Assembly (NCBI GenBank): GCA_007693395.1
Contig: REDS01000036.1
Location: forward strand, 1-43,291
Direction of reading: 5' to 3'
Source of the DNA: Balneolaceae bacterium
GTDB lineage: Bacteria > Bacteroidota > Rhodothermia > Balneolales > Balneolaceae
DNA length: 43,291 nt
Part shown: in pieces, positions 17,371-27,112 of the stretch
How positions within the stretch are numbered: position 1 is the first letter of the stretch
Layout: each line of letters opens with the position of its first letter
Notes under the pieces: model-generated
Told to the model about the DNA's origin: nothing
Databases searched by the model: none
What the model saw: only the letters and a program-made list of their open reading frames with translations
Made by a program: the position numbers and the translations under genes

Positions 17371-18186
17371 ATGGAGAGTTCTTCACTACGATCACCATCA
17401 GATAGATTGCCCTTGATTTCAATTATAACTGTTGTTTACAATGGGGAAAAATACCTTGAAAAAGCCATACATAGTGTAGTACATCAAACCGGCTGCCACT
17501 GTGAGTTTATTGTTGTTGATGGAGGCTCAACTGACGGAACACTTGATATCATCAAAAAGAATGATGATAAAATTGATAAATGGATTAGTGAGCCGGATAA
17601 AGGAATCTATGATGCAATGAATAAAGGTATAAAACTTGCTTCAGGTACAATAATCGGGATTTTAAATGCAGATGACGAGATGAATGAGGGAGTTTTGAAA
17701 ATCGTTGGGAATGAATTTTCACAGAATCCGAATCTCGATTTTCTTTATGGTTATGTGGAACGTATGACACTATCCGGAGATGTTTATGATATAGCATCTT
17801 CTCTTTCAATATCTGAAATGGATCAAAAAAAATTCCAACAAATTCCTATCCCACATGGTGCTCTTTTTGTTAAAAAACAATTATTTCATGAGCTGGGATA
17901 CTATAAAACAGACTATATCATCAATTCAGATTACGATTTTATTCTCCGTTTACTCGAAAATGGTAAAAAGGGAAAAAAGATAAATCTTGCCATATCAAGG
18001 TTTAGAGACGGAGGGAGAAGCAGCGGATATTTGACGTTTTGGGAACGCAGAAGAATCATGCGAGAGTTTAAGGTGCCATTCATAAAAAGAGAGTATGTGA
18101 TTATGAAAGGTGTCATCAAACTGTTTATTGCCAAATTACTTCCAAATAGTATTGTATCTTCATTAAGAAAAAAAAGAACTGCATAA
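17371..18186 (+). CDS. GT2 glycosyltransferase, WcaE/WcaA-like
   Basis: This 271-residue GT-A enzyme has ISIITVVYNGEKYLEKAIHS, VVDGGSTDGTLDII, the conserved ISEPDKGIYDAMNKGIKLAS stretch (~residues 71-90) and the metal motif LNADDE. The DKGIYDAMNKG motif is characteristic of the colanic-acid WcaE-type subgroup. It begins 14 bp after the fucosyltransferase-like gene. Its C-terminus is basic (LRKKRTA), suggesting membrane-surface association with lipid-linked substrates. Confidence 0.85.
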   Translation: MESSSLRSPSDRLPLISIITVVYNGEKYLEKAIHSVVHQTGCHCEFIVVDGGSTDGTLDIIKKNDDKIDKWISEPDKGIYDAMNKGIKLASGTIIGILNADDEMNEGVLKIVGNEFSQNPNLDFLYGYVERMTLSGDVYDIASSLSISEMDQKKFQQIPIPHGALFVKKQLFHELGYYKTDYIINSDYDFILRLLENGKKGKKINLAISRFRDGGRSSGYLTFWERRRIMREFKVPFIKREYVIMKGVIKLFIAKLLPNSIVSSLRKKRTA

Positions 18187-18219
18187 CTATCCTTATCCTG
18201 CAAGATCTGTTCTGATACT

Positions 18220-19167
18220 ATGGTACCAGCTTCTTCTGATATTTCAGTTACAATATCATTATATAACAAAGAAAAAACGATTGAGAGGGCTCTGTTATCT
18301 GTATTGAATCAATCCAGCCCCCCAAAGAATGTTATCATTGTGGATGATGGTTCAACGGATCACGGTTCTGAATTAGCAGAAAATCTTGCCCGGAAATATC
18401 CGTCAGTATCGCATATTGTACAGGAGAACCAGGGTGTATCCGTAGCCAGAAACAGGGGAGTGGTGGAAGCTGATACGGATTATGTATGTTTTTTAGATGC
18501 TGATGATGTTTGGGAGAAAAATTACATGGACAACCTGCTGAATCTGATGAGTGCTGAGGGCAATGCTGAAGTCTATTGCCTGGCGTATCAAATGAAATCG
18601 GAAATTGGGTATTTAAAGCCACATGTTGCTCTGGAAGAAAATCATGAAGGGATTGTAGAAAATCCTCTTAATGTATACGCAAAAGGGTATGGGCTTATTC
18701 ACACGTCTGCAATCTGTTTCAGAAAAGAATTTTTCCTGGATATTGGGGGCTTTCCTGAAGGCGTGAATTTTGGTGAGGATCTCTTTGTATGGATGATTGC
18801 CTGCCTGAAAGGGAAAGTGGCGTTTTCAAATAAAATCAGTGTAACTCTGCATAAGGAACAAATTAACAGTATTAACAGGAGAAAACTGCACCCCTATCAT
18901 GTTTCATACTTTACAGAGCATTTAAATGATTTTTCAACTTCTGAACAGCAAGCCATCAGGAAGTTCTTAATCGGGAATATTTATATACAGTGGGCAGCTG
19001 CAAAGCTTGAGGGAAATGTTGAACAGCAAAAAACATTACAGAAGTATTGCTTTAGTTTAAGTAAAACCAGCTGGTTAATTTTGACATTTTCCCGCCTTTT
19101 ACCACCTTCAGTTTTTAAATTTCTAAAGAACAGAAGAACAAAAAAAAGGCTAATTGGAAACAGGTAA
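18220..19167 (+). CDS. GT2 glycosyltransferase
   Basis: This 315-residue family 2 enzyme shows DISVTISLYNKEKTIERALL, the nucleotide-binding IIVDDGSTDHGSELA, VARNRGVVEADTDYVCFLDA with the DADD metal site (~residues 93-96), and a C-terminal acceptor region with FGEDLFVWMIACLKG. The ED pair of FGEDLF is the usual catalytic-base position in this family. The gene follows the previous one by 33 bp and precedes a GT4 by 9 bp, so the four genes from 16475 to 20325 probably form one operon. Donor sugar is unknown. Confidence 0.85.
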   Translation: MVPASSDISVTISLYNKEKTIERALLSVLNQSSPPKNVIIVDDGSTDHGSELAENLARKYPSVSHIVQENQGVSVARNRGVVEADTDYVCFLDADDVWEKNYMDNLLNLMSAEGNAEVYCLAYQMKSEIGYLKPHVALEENHEGIVENPLNVYAKGYGLIHTSAICFRKEFFLDIGGFPEGVNFGEDLFVWMIACLKGKVAFSNKISVTLHKEQINSINRRKLHPYHVSYFTEHLNDFSTSEQQAIRKFLIGNIYIQWAAAKLEGNVEQQKTLQKYCFSLSKTSWLILTFSRLLPPSVFKFLKNRRTKKRLIGNR

Positions 19168-19176
19168 TTATTCATA

Positions 19177-20325
19177 ATGGAAAAACCTCCCGGCAAAAAA
19201 CTCCTGCTTGTTGTAAATGTTGACTGGTTTTTCCTCTCCCACAGGCTGCCGATTGCTCAGGCTGCAAAGGAGGCCGGTTTTGATGTAACTATTGCAGCTG
19301 CAGATACAGGTTTATCTTACAAAATTACCGATGCCGGGCTTCGATTCGTTAACCTTCCATTTCTTGAGAAAAAGCAGCCATTTTTTTCTGAGCTGAGAAT
19401 GATTGGAAGATTGAAAAATCTCTACAAAAACCTTCAGCCGGATATTGTTCATCACGTTACGATTCGCCCTGTGTTATACGGTAGTATTGCGGCAAGGCTT
19501 GCCGGGGTTCCTGTTTTGATAAATGCACTCTCCGGCCTTGGATATGTGTATACAGGTAACTCAACCAAAAATAAACTACTTCGATTGATACTGCACATAA
19601 TGCTGCGAACAGGACTGAAGCATAAAAATTCAGCACTAATTCTGCAGAACAGAGATGATATTGAGCTGTTCCGGGAAAGAAATATTGTGCAACAGGTACA
19701 AATCGAACTGATTAGAGGTTCAGGTGTTAACACCGATTTGTATAAACCTATGGTTGCTGAAGAAAAACGTGGTAAAGCACAAGTGGCATTAGTTGGGAGA
19801 ATGCTGCGCGATAAAGGAGTAATTGAATTTATTGAAGCGGCAAAAACTCTTTTAGAGAAAGGTGTTAATGCAGATTTCCATCTTTATGGAGCCCCTTATG
19901 CAAGTAACCCAACTTCAATATCTGCACATGAAATGAAAACGCTCACCGAGCCAAAGGGAATTCACTATCATGGTGCAGTTGAGAACATTGCTGAAGAGTT
20001 GAATAAAATTGATATTGTATGCTTGCCATCTTACCGTGAAGGATTGCCAAAATCGCTTCTGGAAGCGGCCTCAGCGGGTAAGCCTGTTGTAGCTACCAAT
20101 GTGCCGGGCTGCAGGGAAATTGTAGAAGTTGGGAAGAATGGCTATCTGGTGGAACCTCGAAATAGCGATGATCTGGCTGAAAAATTGGAACTGCTCATTC
20201 TCAATCCGGAACTTCATGGAAAATTTGGCCAATATGGGAGAAGGAAAGTTTTGAGTGAATTTTCAGAAGAGATCATTGTAGAACAAACCCTTGGCCTGTA
20301 CAGTAAATTAATGTCAGAAATTTGA
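19177..20325 (+). CDS. Family 4 glycosyltransferase, PglA/WbpX-like
   Basis: This 382-residue retaining GT-B enzyme has the N-terminal domain WFFLSHRLPIAQAAKEAGFD (~residues 17-36), VHHVTIRPVLYGSIAARLAG and the family stretch LINALSGLGYVYTG. The C-terminal donor domain carries VALVGRMLRDKGVIEFIEAA, LPSYREGLPKSLLEAASAGK and PVVATNVPGCREIVE. This combination is typical of HexNAc transferases such as PglA-type enzymes that act on undecaprenyl-linked sugars; the exact sugar is inference. It is the last gene of the glycan locus. Its base composition is closer to the core genes than those of 10.8-17.4 kb. An 86-bp gap separates it from recC. Confidence 0.85.
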   Translation: MEKPPGKKLLLVVNVDWFFLSHRLPIAQAAKEAGFDVTIAAADTGLSYKITDAGLRFVNLPFLEKKQPFFSELRMIGRLKNLYKNLQPDIVHHVTIRPVLYGSIAARLAGVPVLINALSGLGYVYTGNSTKNKLLRLILHIMLRTGLKHKNSALILQNRDDIELFRERNIVQQVQIELIRGSGVNTDLYKPMVAEEKRGKAQVALVGRMLRDKGVIEFIEAAKTLLEKGVNADFHLYGAPYASNPTSISAHEMKTLTEPKGIHYHGAVENIAEELNKIDIVCLPSYREGLPKSLLEAASAGKPVVATNVPGCREIVEVGKNGYLVEPRNSDDLAEKLELLILNPELHGKFGQYGRRKVLSEFSEEIIVEQTLGLYSKLMSEI

Positions 20326-20411
20326 GGGCTTTTACAGTGGGATGACATAACCTGACACCTTGATTCTTTACATTGGTTTGAAATAATATTGACTGGCACA
20401 TATTCTCACAA

Positions 20412-23400
20412 ATGATCCACCACCACAAAAGCAACAAATTAACCGTTCTTGCCAACCTGCTCGCAGAGGCTCTTGAAGAGAACCTGCCAGCCGACCCGCT
20501 TCTTCCCCAGACGATTGTGGTGCCAAATCTGGATACGTCCCGATGGCTAAAGAACCAGCTTGCAGAATCGTTGGGAATTGTGTCAAACCTGCGGTTTATG
20601 TTGCCATCGGAGTGGCAGTGGAATCAAATTCGAAAGGTGTATCCTGCACTGCCAAAAAAATTACCGACGGATCTTGAGCCAATGAAATGGGCGCTGTATG
20701 ATCTTCTCTCAGATGATGATATCTTAACGCAATTCCCCAATTTAGCAGAGTATCTCTCGGCAAGGAGTGATAGCAATGCCATTTTGCAGCTTGCATCGCA
20801 AATCGCTATTCTTTTTGATCAGTACCAGGTTTACCGCCCATCGATGATCAGGAGGTGGGAAAAAGGATATCGCGGGAAAGGTGATGAGCAGTGGCAATCG
20901 GATTTATGGCGGCTGCTGAGCCGTGAGTTACAGAAACGGATACCTCCTGAATTGCAAAAAAGCAGGGCAGAACTCTTTTTGGAAGCGGGGAAAAGCTTAG
21001 AAAAAATTTCGGCAGGAAATGAAATAATTTATCTGTTCAATCCCGGCTTGTTGCCAAAAATTACCGCCGATCTCTTTAAACGCTACGGTGAAATATGCGA
21101 TCTCCGGCTGTTCCGGTTGCAGCCTGCAGATACATCTCAACCTGCGCAGAATGAACTGATAAATGTTTTTGGGAATGAGGCGGATCGGGTATCATCTCTT
21201 CTGGAGTTTGACAAGGCTACTGTAAGCAGTCATTATCAGTTTGAGTCGGATGAGTCTGACCTTAAAGTGATACAAAATTCTATCTCAGCAAACCAGGCTG
21301 TCCCGGTAAATCAACCTGCAAAAGAGGCACTATCAGGTATTGAAATTCGTTCCTGTCACTCGGCTGTCAGAGAGGTAGAGACGTTGCATCATTTTCTGCT
21401 GGAGCAGTTTGAACTGGATGATACGCTCCACCCGGACGATATACTTGTTGTTACGCCAAATCTGCAGCGCTACGTATCGGCGGTTCAGGCCATTTTTGGA
21501 ACCAAAGAAAAGGGAATCCCCCAAATTCCATATCACTTGAGCACCGGCGTGAAAAGGGATGAGTTTAACGTTTCCGGCGCTTTCGTAAAACTGCTCAAAC
21601 TTTCTGATTCCAGGTTTACGTTTTCGGATGTGATGGAATTTATTTCGGAAAGATGCGTAGCAGAAAAAGCCGGTTTGAGTGACAGCAGTCTGGAGAAACT
21701 AAGAGTTCGTATGCAGGAAAATCATGTGGTTTGGGGACTTGATGCTGACCACCGTGCTGAGCTTAATCAACCCGCACAGAATATTCAAACATGGCATGAA
21801 GCGATGCGAAGAGGCTGGATGGGGCAGTGGATTCACTCAGAAGAGAATCCATTAGTTGGAGATCTGCTGCTCTATAACCCCGGTGACTCTGTTTCCGACC
21901 ATGAAAACTGGGCTGCGTGCTCTGATATTCTTCACAAGATGAATCTTTTTCGTAAAGAGATCAAAACCGGAATGTCCGCTGATAACTGGGCTTCTTTTTT
22001 CTTGCAATGGATGGAACGTCTCTTTTCAGAAGCTTCACTGAACAGCCGTGGCGCACTGCAGATTACCCGATTATTGGGTGAGATTTCGGAAGCTTGTGCA
22101 ATCGCAAACATATCGACAGAGATAGGATTTTCTGACATCCGTGCGGCAATTCTCGAGAAGATAGAAGATTATTCAGCAGGTTCCGCTAACTTTAACCGTG
22201 GTGTGGTGTTTAGTTCTATGGTGCCGGTTCGCAGTATACCTTTCAAGGTGATAGCACTTCTTGGTTTACAGGAAGAAGAGTTTCCCCGAAAACCAAAGTT
22301 TCCCGAATTTGACCTGATGGTACAGAAACCGGAACCTCAGGACCGAAACAGAAAAGAAGAGGATCGAAACCTGTTTTTGGAAAGTGTACTCGCCGCCGGA
22401 AAAATCCATTACTGCAGTTACATCGGGCAAAGTCCTGTGGATAATGAAACCATACCGCCATCAACGATAGTAGGAGAATGGGTGGACATTCTCTCAACAT
22501 ATTCCGGTTTAAAAGCGGACGTCATTATCAAGCATGAGCCACTTACAGCGCTTTCTCCTGTGAGATTGTCGGCAGTATCAGACTATTCTGAGGTTCTCTG
22601 TAAAACCGCAGAGAAAATGGAAGAGAGTGAACGTATTTCCGGCCTGAGAATTTCACCGATACCTTCTGAAGAAAGTTTGCAAATAATTGATGCAGATGAT
22701 TTTGTGCAATTTTTCGGCAACCCTGTAAAGAGTTTTTTGCGAAGACGGTTTGGAGCAGCTTTCTTCTCTTTGGAAGATGAAAAAGATGAGTTCGTCCTGG
22801 ATAGTTTAGAAAAACATCGGCTTTTTCAGCGGGTATTTTCCTGGCAATTGGATGGTGTGACTGATGAAAAAATTGAGGCAATGTTATTATCCTCCGGTGC
22901 ATTGCCTGCAGGTGCTGCCGGCAGGTATAATTATGAGGAACTGAGGCGTAATGTGGCTGCATCTGTAGCTGAGATTTTGAAGCACGGCTTTAACGCTGAT
23001 TCAATTTCAATGGATGTTTCTTATCCGTTGGGAGGTAAATTGATAACAGGATCAGTTCATTCCAATGCAAAGGATAGTTTACTTACAATTACAGCTTCAT
23101 CAGTTTCCGGGAAAATACTTTTTCAGAACTGGATCAGACATCTGATTTGCCTGGTTTCGGGAGCAATCGATAGCGAATCACATCTCATTACGGATCTGAA
23201 AAAAGGCTCACCAAAATTGTTTCGATTTACTAAACCGGATGATTCCGAAGCCCTGCTTTGTGAACTTCTGAACATTTATCAGAAAGGTTTTGAAGAACCG
23301 GTGCTATTTTTCCCGAATACCATTTTTGCCTTCACAGATCAGCAAGCAAAGGGAAAAGGGAATGAGAAAGAAAAAGCAGTAGAAACTTTTGAAGGCTCTG

Positions 23401-23543
23401 AGTGGAACGAGTTTGCCGAAAGCAAAGATGCCTATGTTACATGTCTGCTGGGTGATGAGGCGGAATTTACTCATGCAATGATTCAGGAAACGTATCTGAA
23501 CCCGATCCTGGCCATGCAGAAGCATAGCGAGGAGGTGAAATGA
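20412..23543 (+). CDS. recC: RecBCD enzyme subunit RecC
   Basis: This 1043-residue protein is the non-catalytic helicase-like subunit that recognises Chi and splits the duplex in RecBCD. N-terminal QTIVVPNLDTSRWLKNQLAE and the following FMLPSEWQW match the RecC start. NPGLLPKITADLF (~residues 213-225), DILVVTPNLQRYVSAVQAIF and especially GVVFSSMVPVRSIPFKVIAL (~597-616), followed by EEEFPR, correspond to conserved E. coli RecC blocks. Walker motifs are absent, as expected. The stop overlaps the recB start (ATGA, 23540-23543). At slightly under the E. coli length it appears complete. Start ATG 20412 has no strong Shine-Dalgarno. No ptrA homologue is inserted, unlike enterobacteria. Confidence 0.93.
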   Translation: MIHHHKSNKLTVLANLLAEALEENLPADPLLPQTIVVPNLDTSRWLKNQLAESLGIVSNLRFMLPSEWQWNQIRKVYPALPKKLPTDLEPMKWALYDLLSDDDILTQFPNLAEYLSARSDSNAILQLASQIAILFDQYQVYRPSMIRRWEKGYRGKGDEQWQSDLWRLLSRELQKRIPPELQKSRAELFLEAGKSLEKISAGNEIIYLFNPGLLPKITADLFKRYGEICDLRLFRLQPADTSQPAQNELINVFGNEADRVSSLLEFDKATVSSHYQFESDESDLKVIQNSISANQAVPVNQPAKEALSGIEIRSCHSAVREVETLHHFLLEQFELDDTLHPDDILVVTPNLQRYVSAVQAIFGTKEKGIPQIPYHLSTGVKRDEFNVSGAFVKLLKLSDSRFTFSDVMEFISERCVAEKAGLSDSSLEKLRVRMQENHVVWGLDADHRAELNQPAQNIQTWHEAMRRGWMGQWIHSEENPLVGDLLLYNPGDSVSDHENWAACSDILHKMNLFRKEIKTGMSADNWASFFLQWMERLFSEASLNSRGALQITRLLGEISEACAIANISTEIGFSDIRAAILEKIEDYSAGSANFNRGVVFSSMVPVRSIPFKVIALLGLQEEEFPRKPKFPEFDLMVQKPEPQDRNRKEEDRNLFLESVLAAGKIHYCSYIGQSPVDNETIPPSTIVGEWVDILSTYSGLKADVIIKHEPLTALSPVRLSAVSDYSEVLCKTAEKMEESERISGLRISPIPSEESLQIIDADDFVQFFGNPVKSFLRRRFGAAFFSLEDEKDEFVLDSLEKHRLFQRVFSWQLDGVTDEKIEAMLLSSGALPAGAAGRYNYEELRRNVAASVAEILKHGFNADSISMDVSYPLGGKLITGSVHSNAKDSLLTITASSVSGKILFQNWIRHLICLVSGAIDSESHLITDLKKGSPKLFRFTKPDDSEALLCELLNIYQKGFEEPVLFFPNTIFAFTDQQAKGKGNEKEKAVETFEGSEWNEFAESKDAYVTCLLGDEAEFTHAMIQETYLNPILAMQKHSEEVK

Positions 23544-26500
23544 AGCAGCCATTGGATTCTGTATTTGAACTGAAATGGGCACCAAGGATAGTGATCGAGG
23601 CAAGTGCCGGGACAGGTAAAACCTATACAATTGTGGGCCTTGTCATCCGTCTTTTGATAGAGCAAAAGCTCGGTATTGATCAGATATTGGTAATGACGTT
23701 CACTAAAAAAGCCACAGCCGAGCTCAAAGAGAGAATTTTTACACGATTGAAAGAGGCGAAAGAAGCTTTAGAGGGAAAAGCCGTAAAAGATGAGTTTCTG
23801 AAAGAATTGACTGAAAAAGTTGAGGATAAGCGGGAGGCTGTCTCCTTAGTTGAAAATGCTATTCACAATTTTGATGATGCCCGGGTTTTTACCATCCATG
23901 GATTTTGCCAGAAAGTTCTTACCGAGCATGCACTTCTGGCAGGTGCACCCATAAACATGGATGTTGTGCAGCAGGATGAACCTCTGGCGGTGGCAGCAGA
24001 GGACTTCTGGCGTAATTTCATGGATAAATACGGAAACTCACTGGCTGGGGAGTACTATATCTCCAAAATGCTTGAAATAGCAAAAACACCCGAAGAACTT
24101 GTGAAGCGTTTGAAGGATCTTTTCTCAAAGCCTTATGCAGAGCTTGAAGGTGAAGGTATGATGGACCCGCTTGCCTATTTACAGCAGGTTATTGAGACAA
24201 GAAAGAAACTCAAATCAATCTGGAATGAGGATGAAAAAGAAATTCGGCGGATATTGAATGCTTGTGATGTTTCACGCTTTCAGCAGCATTTGCAATCCAG
24301 ATTAAACAAGCTGGTGCCATTTATAAAGGAAGAGACATTTCTAACTGATACACCCGGAATACTGAACTATTTTCGGGCAGATTATCTCTATAATAGTGAT
24401 AATCTGCCAAAATCAAGGCCGACAAGAGCCACAGAGAAGCACACGTTTTTCGATGTCTGTTCTGAATATGATGAACTGATTTCGGATATAAACAAAGTAA
24501 AAACTACCCTGATTCGGGAGGCTTTTACTGAAATTTCACGGCTGAGATCGGAGGCATCAGAAAATTCGCCATCAATGACTTATGATGATCTCTTGGTGAA
24601 CCTGGGCGCATCACTTCAAAAGCCCGGTATTGGTGAAAAGCTTTCAGCATCACTTCGGAATAAATATCCGTATGCACTGATTGACGAATTTCAGGATACC
24701 GATCCCATTCAGTTCTCCATATTTGAAGCGATCTATCCGGATGAAGGTGAAAAAAACGGGCTGCTTCTGATTGGCGACCCGAAACAGGCGATCTATGGCT
24801 TTCGCGGAGCAGATGTATACACTTATTTTCAGGCAAAGGCGGGGGCTTCAAAAACGGTTTATACACTTCAGAAAAACTTCAGAAGCTCGCCCGAATTAGT
24901 TGGAGCAGTAAATACACTTTTCAGCGGAGAGCACAGGCCATTTTTGGAGCGTGAGATTGAATTTACACCATCCGAATGGGGTAAAACAGAACCCGAAACC
25001 GGATTATTGATTGACGGAGCCGCAATAACTCCATTTGAGATTATAGCCAGGGGAGGGGTTCAATCTAATAAAAACGCTTCAACAAATTTTGCACTGTTTC
25101 AAACGGTGCGGGAAATAACATCTCTACTGGCAAAAGCGGAGGATGGAAATGCAACAATAAACGGAAATAAGATGCAGGCGGGAGATATTGCAGTTCTTGT
25201 ATCGAGTCATAAAGACGCAGCCCAACTGAAAAACCGTTTGAAAGCAGCCGGTATAGGATCTGTTACCTACTCGAACAAACCGGTTTTTGAAACATACGAG
25301 GCAACCCGACTCGATTTACTAATGCAGGCCGTTTTGCATCCAATCCAACAAAAGTCTATTAACAATGGGTTGCTCAGCGGATTTTTTGGTGTTGATTTGA
25401 AAGAGATTCATCAATTAACTGAGGATGATGAAAAGCGTGAAAAGCTGACCGAGGAGCTGCATGAATTACGGGAAGTTTGGGCTGTGGGAGGATTTTATGT
25501 GATGTTCAGAAAACTGCTGTATCAGTACGAAAGGCTGCCCGGACTGGCCAGGCTTGCTAATGCCGACCGCGTACTGACAAATCTGTTTCAGCTTGCGGAA
25601 ATTTGTTCGCATGCAGAGCAAAAAGAGGGATTTGATCCTGCCGCTCTCTCCAAGTGGTTTCGCAAAAAAATGGGTGATCCATCGATAGATGAAGAGTATG
25701 CCTTACTTCTGGAGAGCGACCAGAATCTTGTGAAGATCAGTACCATTCATAACAGTAAAGGCCTTGAGTACCCTGTTGTTATCTGTTTATCTCTTTGGGA
25801 GGGGCGAGAAGTTAAAGACAGTTCTGTATTGCAGCAGTACCACCCTGAATCTTCAGGAAGCCTGACCATTAACTTTGATCAGAGTGAGAGTGAACAGCGA
25901 AGGATTGCCCTGGTTAAAAGCCTGTTTGAACAGAAGGCAGAAGAAGTTCGCAAGCTCTACGTGGCGGTTACAAGGGCTAAGTATAAATGTGTTGTAATCT
26001 GGGATACACATAGTGTTTCGCATCTCTCGGGGATGGGCGCCTTACTTTCAGGCGGGGAAAAGATAAAGGAGTTTATCGAAAACTATAAGAAGCTTGGCGA
26101 CAAGCATGAGCTGGATGAAAACCACTATGTTGATGCGCTCAAAACGAAGGCAGACTCATCAGGTGGAACTATCAGGGTTAGGATGATTGATGAAGAAGAT
26201 CAATTCCTCTCTCAGGTTCAACTGCAATCCCCCGGCCGGAACGGGTACACACCGAAACCTTTTCTGGGGCGTACTGAATTACCGGTTCAAAATCAGCTTG
26301 TCAGTTTTTCGTCATTAGCGCACAAAACAGCCGATGCAACAGAACCTGACTATGACCAGCTTATTGAAAGCTACGCGAGCCTCATTTCGGCGCCTGTTCA
26401 GGAAACCAAAGAGCGATCTATTTTTTCGTTTCCCCGTGGTGCTATACCCGGTACAGCAATCCACAAGCTGTTTGAGCTTGACAGGTTTGATTTCGATACT

Positions 26501-27112
26501 GTTCAGCAAACAGATCTTAAGCAGGAGATTGAAGCTGTTCTCGAAGCGCATCAAATCGACAAAAACTGGGCTGATGTTGCCGCGAAGATGCTTGTGGATG
26601 TTTCTTGCTCTAAAATACCCGGTTTAGATTTGTCGAGCGTTTCCGGAATGGACCAGATCAGAGAGATGGAATTTCATTTTCGAGTAAAGCAGCCCTCGGC
26701 CGATCGGCTCTTCGAAATTATTCGAAGCTCAAAAGATCTGTCCGCAAACAAAAGCCCGGTAAATAATATGCTTACCGGTTTTATTGACCTGATTGTCAGG
26801 CAAAATGGCAAATATTTTATTCTCGATTATAAATCGAATCACCTGGGAGACTCACCGGAAGACTATACCGCAGAAAAGTTACGCATTGAAATGCAGCATG
26901 CAGGTTACGATTTACAATATCATCTCTATACAGTGGCTCTTCTAAAATATTTGCGAACCAGGATTCCGGATTTCAGCTATGAAAGTCATATTGGTGGTGT
27001 TGCTTATCTGTTTGTTCGGGGAATGACTGCCGGTTCATCAAACGGAGTGTGGTTTCATAAGCCGGATGTAGAGGTAATTAAAACCTTAGAAAACGAACTG
27101 GAGGCAAGATGA
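23540..27112 (+). CDS. recB: RecBCD enzyme subunit RecB (helicase-nuclease)
   Basis: This 1190-residue UvrD-like 3'-5' helicase is fused to a PD-(D/E)XK nuclease and processes double-strand ends for RecA loading. Motifs in order: Walker A IEASAGTGKTYTIV (~19-32), MTFTKKATAELKERI (~53), VFTIHGFCQKVLTEH (~115), Walker B LIDEFQDTDPIQF (~381), LLIGDPKQAIYGFRGAD (~408), STIHNSKGLEYPVV (~733), LYVAVTRAKYK (~806). The nuclease domain keeps its catalytic set: His in GTAIHKLFE (~972), Asp in GFIDLIV (~1082) and LDYKSNHLG (~1093). All catalytic residues look present, so the enzyme should be active. It overlaps recC and recD by 4 nt at each end. Confidence 0.95.
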   Translation: MKQPLDSVFELKWAPRIVIEASAGTGKTYTIVGLVIRLLIEQKLGIDQILVMTFTKKATAELKERIFTRLKEAKEALEGKAVKDEFLKELTEKVEDKREAVSLVENAIHNFDDARVFTIHGFCQKVLTEHALLAGAPINMDVVQQDEPLAVAAEDFWRNFMDKYGNSLAGEYYISKMLEIAKTPEELVKRLKDLFSKPYAELEGEGMMDPLAYLQQVIETRKKLKSIWNEDEKEIRRILNACDVSRFQQHLQSRLNKLVPFIKEETFLTDTPGILNYFRADYLYNSDNLPKSRPTRATEKHTFFDVCSEYDELISDINKVKTTLIREAFTEISRLRSEASENSPSMTYDDLLVNLGASLQKPGIGEKLSASLRNKYPYALIDEFQDTDPIQFSIFEAIYPDEGEKNGLLLIGDPKQAIYGFRGADVYTYFQAKAGASKTVYTLQKNFRSSPELVGAVNTLFSGEHRPFLEREIEFTPSEWGKTEPETGLLIDGAAITPFEIIARGGVQSNKNASTNFALFQTVREITSLLAKAEDGNATINGNKMQAGDIAVLVSSHKDAAQLKNRLKAAGIGSVTYSNKPVFETYEATRLDLLMQAVLHPIQQKSINNGLLSGFFGVDLKEIHQLTEDDEKREKLTEELHELREVWAVGGFYVMFRKLLYQYERLPGLARLANADRVLTNLFQLAEICSHAEQKEGFDPAALSKWFRKKMGDPSIDEEYALLLESDQNLVKISTIHNSKGLEYPVVICLSLWEGREVKDSSVLQQYHPESSGSLTINFDQSESEQRRIALVKSLFEQKAEEVRKLYVAVTRAKYKCVVIWDTHSVSHLSGMGALLSGGEKIKEFIENYKKLGDKHELDENHYVDALKTKADSSGGTIRVRMIDEEDQFLSQVQLQSPGRNGYTPKPFLGRTELPVQNQLVSFSSLAHKTADATEPDYDQLIESYASLISAPVQETKERSIFSFPRGAIPGTAIHKLFELDRFDFDTVQQTDLKQEIEAVLEAHQIDKNWADVAAKMLVDVSCSKIPGLDLSSVSGMDQIREMEFHFRVKQPSADRLFEIIRSSKDLSANKSPVNNMLTGFIDLIVRQNGKYFILDYKSNHLGDSPEDYTAEKLRIEMQHAGYDLQYHLYTVALLKYLRTRIPDFSYESHIGGVAYLFVRGMTAGSSNGVWFHKPDVEVIKTLENELEAR

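Noticed and set aside
22543-22962. 139-residue minus-strand frame within recC
   Set aside because: Antisense to a well-conserved RecC region, with no recognisable motif.
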